Assembly (NCBI GenBank): GCA_013398295.1
Contig: VZSF01007815.1
Span: forward strand, 36,376 to 100,375
Source: Chionis minor
Taxonomy: Eukaryota; Chordata; Aves; Charadriiformes; Chionididae
Direction of reading: 5' to 3'
Length of the DNA stretch: 64,000 nucleotides
Shown: piece after piece, positions 56,481 to 64,000 of the stretch
Layout: each line of letters starts with the position of its first letter
Position numbering within the stretch: position 1 is the stretch's first letter
The notes under the pieces: model-generated
Database searches by the model: none
What the model was told of the DNA's origin: nothing
What the model saw: the letters and a program-made list of their open reading frames with translations, nothing else
Made by a program: the position numbers and the translations under genes

Positions 56481-59400
56481 GTACCTGTATTCTCACACCC
56501 ACACATGCACAGCAGCACAAACACACCTATGTATATCAGCTGAGTCTTTTAGCTGATCATGCTTTTCTGTAGCTATTTAGCATGTTACTATTTTCATTTA
56601 CAGGTCAGAGTAGGGCAGTGGATATCAAATATGGACATTTTTTTGCCCAGTGAGGGACTGACACATCGGCTAGAATCACGTTGATGGTTATTCAACAGAA
56701 CTGCAGTAGCCGCTATTTTTGCTCCATTCCCACAGCAGCAATAAAACAGTAGCACAAAACAGAAAGTGACACACCAGATACATTGAACAGCAGCTGCCCT
56801 TAAAATCCAAGCAGCCCCCATGGACTGATTTGCCATTTGCAAATGGCTACTTTTTTTTTTTTTTAAACTGAGGGGTTGTAATTAAAGAAGAAGAGGTGAA
56901 AAAATATGGGATTACACTAGCAGTAAGAGCAAAGAGTAAACAATGAGACCAGAAATACATTTCCTCAGTTGAATAACCGTGCTTTGAGAGATGTACGGAG
57001 AGGAACACATCAGTAAGGTGCTTTCTTTAAGAAAACATTATCAGGAATAGCAGGTGGACAATCTCATGCTTCCCTCTCCAGTCCTGCCCGATTGGTAAAA
57101 AATTCATTTTTTAGTCAATACCAAAGCAAGCAGTTGTGTATAAAAGCCACATAAATGGTGAAAGCATACATCAAATGTGCCCTTGGGCAGGATTAATGTA
57201 TAGACAAGCTTTTGGAAAAGAATCTTTTTCTTTTTTAAACAGATAAATGTATTTTGAACTAAGCCAGGAAGACTTATTTTTATGGTGTTCCACGCTGCCC
57301 TGTTTTAAGTACATCATAAGATATGGAATGGAAAAAGCACTTCTTTGGTGCCAAAGGGGAGAGGGACTTGAAAAAGCCACTCACAGAAGTACCATTTCAC
57401 TTGTAAGAAGTGCACTCTGATTTTTTTTTTTCCAGCTGAACTCTGTCAGCGTGCAAAGTCCAAGCAAGAGAATGTTAATCTTTGATGAAGCAAATGTAAA
57501 ATCGTATAGGTTTGGATTACAATCATAATTATATTGTATTCAAATGCCAGGGCTTCTTTCTGAATAAATGTATTCTGTGGAACAATATTCTGTGCAGCAC
57601 TTTCAAACTCAAGATGATATACAAGCCAACCAGAACCAGAATTGGAGCTAAAAATATTCAACGACCCTATCACTGCATAGCCTGTGAAAGTAGTCCTTTT
57701 TTCCATAACATATGTTCACGGATATGTCATCATCATCTGTTGTCAGACTAGTGGCAAGTAAAGACTTGTAAATTTTCCTAGATTTTTCACATCTCTGCTT
57801 GTTCCAGCAGTAACATTGCCTGCTTGCCTTTTATTCACCATGTCTGGCATGTTCTAGCAATTCTCAGTCATGGCAAGATCTTATGCCCTCAATATCTGTT
57901 TGCTTGTTTGTTTTTGTTTAAATAGATGTAGAACAATTTCTCTTCCCCCCCCACATCTTGTTATCTGTATCATGTTTATTTCTTCTGATTTAGGAAGGAC
58001 AGGAATCCCTTTCTATATCCTGCACACACCCTCAACAGTTTAAGACTCGAGTCAATCCTCTTATTCAATATCAACAAACAAACCAGCCACATTTGATACT
58101 GGATGACTATGTAACTCTCAGCATAGCACAGCTCCGCTAAAAGGCCTGTGCCTCGTACTTCTGCTTTGGGGACCTGGAAACACTTCCCAGCTCCTATGAC
58201 TGTTCTGCCCGCATGTCAGGATGAGTCCCACGTCTTAATCATCTATCATACTCCAAGCCACTGGAACTACAGGGTACAGCCATAGAGTGTAGTATGGATT
58301 TTGCTATTTACAGCACTGGAATGGTATTTTTTTGTCCCGAACTCAGGAATTTGCAGTACAGAAAATTAATTTCCAAAGTGCGAGAGCAAGCAAGTATTAA
58401 CTAGCATTAATGGCTGGTACTCACTGCTAGAATTCTTTCATTGTACCAAATAAGCCACAGTTTTGTGCAAGATTTATTATTCTGTCTAGTCAGATCTGGA
58501 TCAGCAAGCCAGGTAAATATGTGCAGAGCTTCACACCCACACAGTGTGATGACCCAAGTGAGTAAAGACAGGACTGTATTTAAAAAAGTGTATTATCAAT
58601 GCTCACGATAGGTCAAACCCACCCACTAGATAAATTCCATTTACCTTAGGGTAGCTATACTAAATATGCAGATTTTAAGGCTATGAGTTGTTTTCCCTGA
58701 TGCTAATGAGATTTTAACCTCTGTCAAGGAAGTGCCTGGGCCTGAAGGAGCCTGAAGACGCCAATAATCACTAGCAGGTGATGAGTGGCTGTGCTGAATG
58801 ATCCCATTTAAAATCCTGCCAGGCATCTATTTGCCTCTTCAGCTCCTTAGTTACTTTTGTGTATCTGGCCTTTGTTATTTGGAGAGTCTTTGGTTTATTC
58901 TTCTTTCTGTAGTCTTTTGTCTTTGAAGGATTGATTTATTGCTATCTGATATGAGCTACATAATCCACCAAAATTGCCTTGTCTCAACAGTTTATAGTTC
59001 TGCTCAAGATTTATGTTACATCCATCCTTCCAAGGAAAGTAGTTGCTTTTTCTTTTTTATGATTTTAAATGTTTGCCTATTCAGAAATAAAATCCTCTTC
59101 TAGGAAAGGAAATTAACCTAAAATCTGAATCACTTTAAACTCTGAGACAGCTCAATTTAGGACATGCATTTTAACATATAAACATACACGTTCCCTGCCA
59201 TCCATGTTGCCCTGTGTATTTTTCCTAATGCACTTGGATTGTTCCCACCGCTCACTCCAGCCCTTCCTCAGAACTTCCTAGCCTTCTGTCCAGACTTCTC
59301 TTTCCATTTCGTTGTTTCACCTTGTTTAAAACACTGTGACCAAGCACAATTTGCATTGGTCTAACCATGCCATTCATTCCCTCTTGAACCTCTGTGATTC

Positions 59401-60729
59401 TTTTTCTTACGCTGCCTGGCGTGAGGGTTCTACCTTCAGCCCATGCATAACTGTCTCCTTGATTGCTTAATTTCTTACCCATCACCTTTCACTCATCCTT
59501 GGTCACACACCAAAGTCCCTTTCTTCATTTCCTTCCCAAATGCGGATTCTGCCTTTAAATCCTCATGAAAGCAAATGCTGTGAAAGCTCCTGTAACAACA
59601 GATTGTTTCTTATGCAATGATGAATGCTGCAGTTTAAAATAAATAGCTGTTTTACTTATTGGTAAATGGCTCTATTAGAACATCCTAAATAGAGTTCTGT
59701 AATCCAGCTCACTGGCACCTTACAGGGTGCACCTTGGCACGAAATGCAACGCAGAAATGGACGGTCCTGAGAACTGCAGCTTTATGCCTACCTGTGCATC
59801 CTCCAGTTGTGGAATTGCGTGGGGAAACCATGAACAATTCTGTAAGTCCGAGAGCTGCAAGGAAGGGAACTTCCAACCAAGGACTTATCACCCCCTTCCA
59901 AAATTGCAGAGTGCCTAAACTGACCCTCTGTTACCCCTGTTTGGAGCCCTCAGTCTGCTGGAGAGTTGTAACCGCTTCACAGCCCCATTGCACCAAGGAG
60001 TGGCAGCAAAACCAGAACACGGTCCTCTAGATCTGAATGTTCAGTGAATTAATGAGGCTGTGAAGAGGGAAGAGGCAACATGGCCTTGATTTTTCTTCTG
60101 CAGCAGTTCTGGTCCCCACTGTTGGGTCTGGAACTATTTTGCTCTGGAAGACAGTTACATTGGTACTTTAAGAATCCAAAAACGATCTTCAACCTCCTCC
60201 ACTTTGTAGATACGCTCATAAACAAATACATAAAGAAGGCCAAACATATACTTTTCACACCAATAAAACTCACATTCGAAGTGCGAATGTTGTGGAAATT
60301 AAAAGCCTCTGAAAAATCGGGTAACATTTATACGGCCCCCTTGACTCACCTATACAGCTACACTTTTCCTGCCTCAGCTACTTTTCTTCAAAGGTGTCAG
60401 AAGTTCTGCAGCTTCTACGTACTTCAGCAGAAGGCACAGATGCCTGATGTCTTTTAACGATCAAGCCATTAAGTTCGATGCCACCGACCTCTGCAGCAGT
60501 GCTTACTATGCACAAAATATGGTAATATTAAACATTTTAAAGAGGTTTTTTTATGTTTGGTTTTGAAGTAAGTATTTCTGATTAAGACAGTCAGTTCAAT
60601 TCCCATCACAGTTTGCATCTAAACCTTTTTAAGGTTTATAATAATCTTCTATACCTAAAAAAAGAATGATGACTAACATTAGGCCTACAAGCAAATATTT
60701 TTAATCCCAGAACACAATCAAGGGTGGCC
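56481..60729. other. Unique non-coding DNA
   Basis: No gene recognised. A donor-like TCT|GTAAGTCC lies at 59841 at the end of a short open stretch, but it has no good acceptor partner. The 125-codon frame at 60080-60457 has no domain. Confidence 0.5.
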
Positions 60730-60900
60730 AGGTAGGCTTTGCTGCTCTCAGCTAAGATACATATGGGATTTCTGATGTGATCATTCGTGTTTATGATGAC
60801 TGTCAATCAAACAGCTGCTTTTACTGTGAATATTTCAGATCAACAACTGAAATCCAGATGTGTTTGTGTCATGAGCCCTATGCACTCTACTTGAAATTAT
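60730..60900. promoter_or_regulatory. Enhancer-like block with PBX-MEIS site
   Basis: Unique sequence around the TGATTGACAG decamer and adjacent E-box, with GTGATCATTCGTGTTTATG and CTGTGAATATTTCAGATC. There is no frame or repeat. Confidence 0.27.
60800..60817 (-). promoter_or_regulatory. PBX-MEIS/PREP decamer next to an E-box
   Basis: CTGTCAATCA at 60800-60809 is the exact reverse complement of TGATTGACAG, the composite site for PBX with MEIS or PREP cofactors. The E-box CAGCTG follows at 60812-60817, two bases away. Such PBX-MEIS plus bHLH pairs occur in tissue-specific enhancers. The surrounding 60730-60900 sequence has the look of conserved non-coding DNA. This is motif evidence only. Confidence 0.4.
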
Positions 60901-63900
60901 TTGTCTTTAAAAACAAAATTCAGGATGCACTCATGCTTGCAACAGTATCCTGAAATGTTCCTCCTGCACAGCCGAGCTTTTGTGGGATAATCCAGCCACC
61001 TGGGTCCAAATTCCCTAATACTCTGTGCAAGAGGCATGTGCAGATGTGACTCCCTCTCTTCTCAGTACAACAGCTGGAAGTACAAGCCAAACCATCATCA
61101 CATTCTGTGCCATTATTAATCCCACTTCTAATTTAATTTTCTTGCACTAACAGCCCCAAAATTTCACTATACAGTCTCCCCTCTAAGGATAGGATAACAC
61201 TTTATATATTGTCACAAAATCAACAAAAGTCATACATATTTTTCCCATGTCTCTACACAGCTGGATAATTTTAAAAATAAAATGGTTTGTAGCAGCAGTA
61301 CATTTGTGACCTGCCATGTTTTAGCAATATTATATCAGTTATCTTTGTCTCTTTTTTACTATCCACGTTGAGGATTTCTGCCCTGGTTACTGGCCTCCCC
61401 TTCCTTACCTCACGTAGGGGGAGAGGAGGGATCAGAACTTTGGGGGAGCTGGAGGGATGATGACATGTAGGGAGCAAAAGGGGCAGGATGGGCTATGGAG
61501 CACATCATGTAACCTGGAGGTACAGCAATAAGAATTTTTCAGACTGACTTCAAGAGGACCATGGTGTTAACCGAAATACTAAATATGGGGGATTTTGCAT
61601 ATATCTAATGCTTTAACATCCCCTCCACTTCCAAATAGTGGAATATTTCTGGCTACAACATAGGAAATTTGTTGCTAAGGCTGAACTCAGCCTCATCAGT
61701 AATATCAGAACTTCTTAAGATCAATTATTAGCTTTTTTCATTGTTTTATCCTTCCACCAAGCCTGGGTGCTTATCGGTGCTATAGATGGAGGCCATGTGC
61801 AGACACGTGAGAGTCACACACCCAGCTGCTCACTTGCACATGGAATCAAACACGGATGCCCAGACAGTGGCACCCAGTTCTTACCAAAGTCCCCAACTTC
61901 CAAGAGAAAATAGATGTTCACAGATTTGCCCAGCCCCATCTGGAGTTCAAAGTATTGCTACTTTCAAAGGAGGACGGAGGACTGCTCATTTCTCTGTGTG
62001 TGCTAAAACACTCAGAATTGCTCTCTGCCTGCCATCAGCGTTGTCCATTGTGGCTTTCCAACTCCCTGTGACATGACGGGGAAGCACAGGAGTGTGCACA
62101 GCTACACGGCATCTCTCTCCCAGCCACCAGGCCAGCCGCGCGCAGCCCTGCTCAAGGCTGTAGGTAAAACTGTACCCAGAGGACAGAGAATGGACTCACT
62201 CTTATTAGAGCTACACATCAGAACTGTGCCACAGAGCTTAAAAACACAGCACTGAGTGGGGTGAAAAGATGGGAAAGAGATATAGGGAAGTGCTCACTCT
62301 GGCCATGGGACCAACATTTACCAGTCTGGGTCACAAATGCAGTTATTTTCTGAATTTCTGCTCATTAACACAGTTATTGGATCACTCAGTTCAGGTGTGT
62401 GTAACTTCAGAAGCATGTTCCTCGTTTGTTAAAGCTGCATGGCACTTCACTTAAAATAAGGAGAAACCACATTTTTAGACAAGAGCATAAGTTAAAGGTG
62501 CTTCTAAGAAAACAGCTACAACAAATCAGAAGCATTCTGACAAAAAAATGTCACTGGAAAATAATGATTCATGGAACCCCGCCCTTTCTTTTTTCTTTTT
62601 TTGGTAGGAAGAAAGTCAGAGAAATATTTTTCAGGACTTTAACAGAGTTTTCAGGAAAAAAAAAAAGCCATAGAGAATAAAGACATTATGGTATTCACCT
62701 GAGACACAGGAGACTCCGATTCAGCTTGGAGCTTTACCTGATTTGATTTTGGCCTCAGCACATCCCAGGTGAAGGCCCTGATCAACAGCCTCTCGTAGTG
62801 GTCCAGGGAATTTATGGAGCCTGGGAATTAAAAATGTTCCTTGGATACTCATCAAGAAGGCAGGATAATGGCAGGAGTGGGACCTAAATCTACACAAATA
62901 ATAGGAAAGAAAAAGAGGTGCAAAAAGAAATTTGCTCAAATGAAATGAAAAACAAATTATTTTACAACATGTCAGTCAGAAAATGCTCTAAAACATTAAG
63001 ATGCCTAGCTCCTCTAAACCCAGGAAAAATAGAATCTCCTCCATCAGGACTGAAATACCCATTTACATGATAAATGTGCTTTAACCATCCTCTTAAAAAA
63101 AAAAAAAAGATCACCAAATTCTAATATCCCTAAGTTTGAGGAAAACTCCCAGTGACTTTATTAAGAGTTTTGTCTTGATGAATAGAGATTTTGGAGTTCA
63201 GGAGGTGGCCCTGAAATTTCAGGGTCAGATGTCTTCAGTAGCACAACTGAACACAAAACAAGCAAGCTCAAAGGAATCACCCAGGACTCTGAAATTCTTC
63301 TCCTCCCCCTAAGGCATCATGCAGCAATGTACAAGTTGCAAATGTGATGTGCGATTTGCCTTCTATTTGCCAAGATTTGGATTCCTTTTCTGGTCCAGAC
63401 TATTGTGCTATCACACTGAATGCCACTGCAGTCTCAGTAAATGCCTTAAGATGCTACAAGTCCATCATTTCTCAGACTCTGCATTTCCCACGCTGCTTAG
63501 ATTTACTTGTCACTATTTTCCTGCTTGATAACTGCAGGGATGAGAATATTAGGAGTGGCAGTCTAATCAGTGACCACTCTAGGCATTCAACCTGTCAGAG
63601 CTGAAAACTCATGAATGAGCTGCAGTGGGTCAGTGATATGCTAACACATCAACCAGAGCAGGAGGTTCCTCTACAACAGGGCTCTTCTTTATCACATACC
63701 CAAGAGGAAAATGGAAGCCATAAAATAAAAGAAAATTTAAAAAATAAAACCAAGCCAAAAACCAAGCAAGGATCAAAAAAATCACACAAGACAGATCTAA
63801 GTCTTTTTTCAGCTTGCCGAAAATATCACAAAAATTTACTTGTCCTATAGACACTGTATCAGGCAGGTGTTGAACTAAAGATGATATTATTTTTGCAAAG

Positions 63901-64000
63901 TCATATAAAAGATCTGACCCTTTCTTAGGTAGTGGATCTGAATATGAATTGTGCACAAATTCTTACACATCTCATCAATAGCTATTTAAACATATATATA
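60901..64000. other. Unique non-coding DNA
   Basis: No gene, RNA or transposon recognised. The window ends entering an AT dinucleotide run (CATATATATA), perhaps the start of a microsatellite. Confidence 0.5.
63095..63108 (+). repeat. Poly-A tract (A14)
   Basis: A simple homopolymer. The neighbouring sequence is unique. Confidence 0.85.

Overview
The window reads as a piece of bird (or at least sauropsid) chromosome, almost entirely non-coding. The best evidence is a young CR1 retrotransposon at about 8997-10423 (minus strand). It carries the avian-type CR1 3' end, with TCATAGAATCATAGAAT at the low-coordinate end, and a recognisable reverse-transcriptase fragment. Several much older CR1/L3-like fragments are scattered through the window. 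There are no SINE-rich stretches, no operons, no ribosome binding sites and no long open frames. Most of the short ORFs look like chance translations of intronic or intergenic DNA.

Layout. Positions 1-8996 are unique sequence with small palindromes and two AT-rich blocks that look like conserved non-coding DNA. Positions 8997-10423 hold the CR1, which contains an exact 352-bp direct duplication either side of a single N at 9650, almost certainly an assembly error. A CpG-rich patch follows at 10981-11400 and an old CR1/L3 piece at 11730-11935. The most protein-like segment of the window, a possible terminal coding exon, is at 14992-15153. Positions 15.8-24.7 kb are AT-rich with several homeobox-rich, enhancer-like blocks. 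Positions 26-28.4 kb contain two small exon-shaped segments with good splice sites, on opposite strands. An old CR1/L3 fragment with a preserved ADDTKL reverse-transcriptase motif lies at 30005-30535. Positions 30.5-49.2 kb are featureless to my eye. Further old CR1/L3 fragments lie at 49255-49835, 52690-52945 and 54240-54510. A CpG-rich patch with a CTCF-like site is at 55790-56130, and the remainder is unique non-coding DNA.

Interpretation. The window is best explained as a large intron or gene-poor intergenic region. If the exon-shaped segments are real, they would be isolated exons of long-intron genes or lncRNAs. Because they lie on both strands they cannot all belong to one transcript. 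I found no tRNA, rRNA, CRISPR, complete protein-coding gene or novel multi-gene system.
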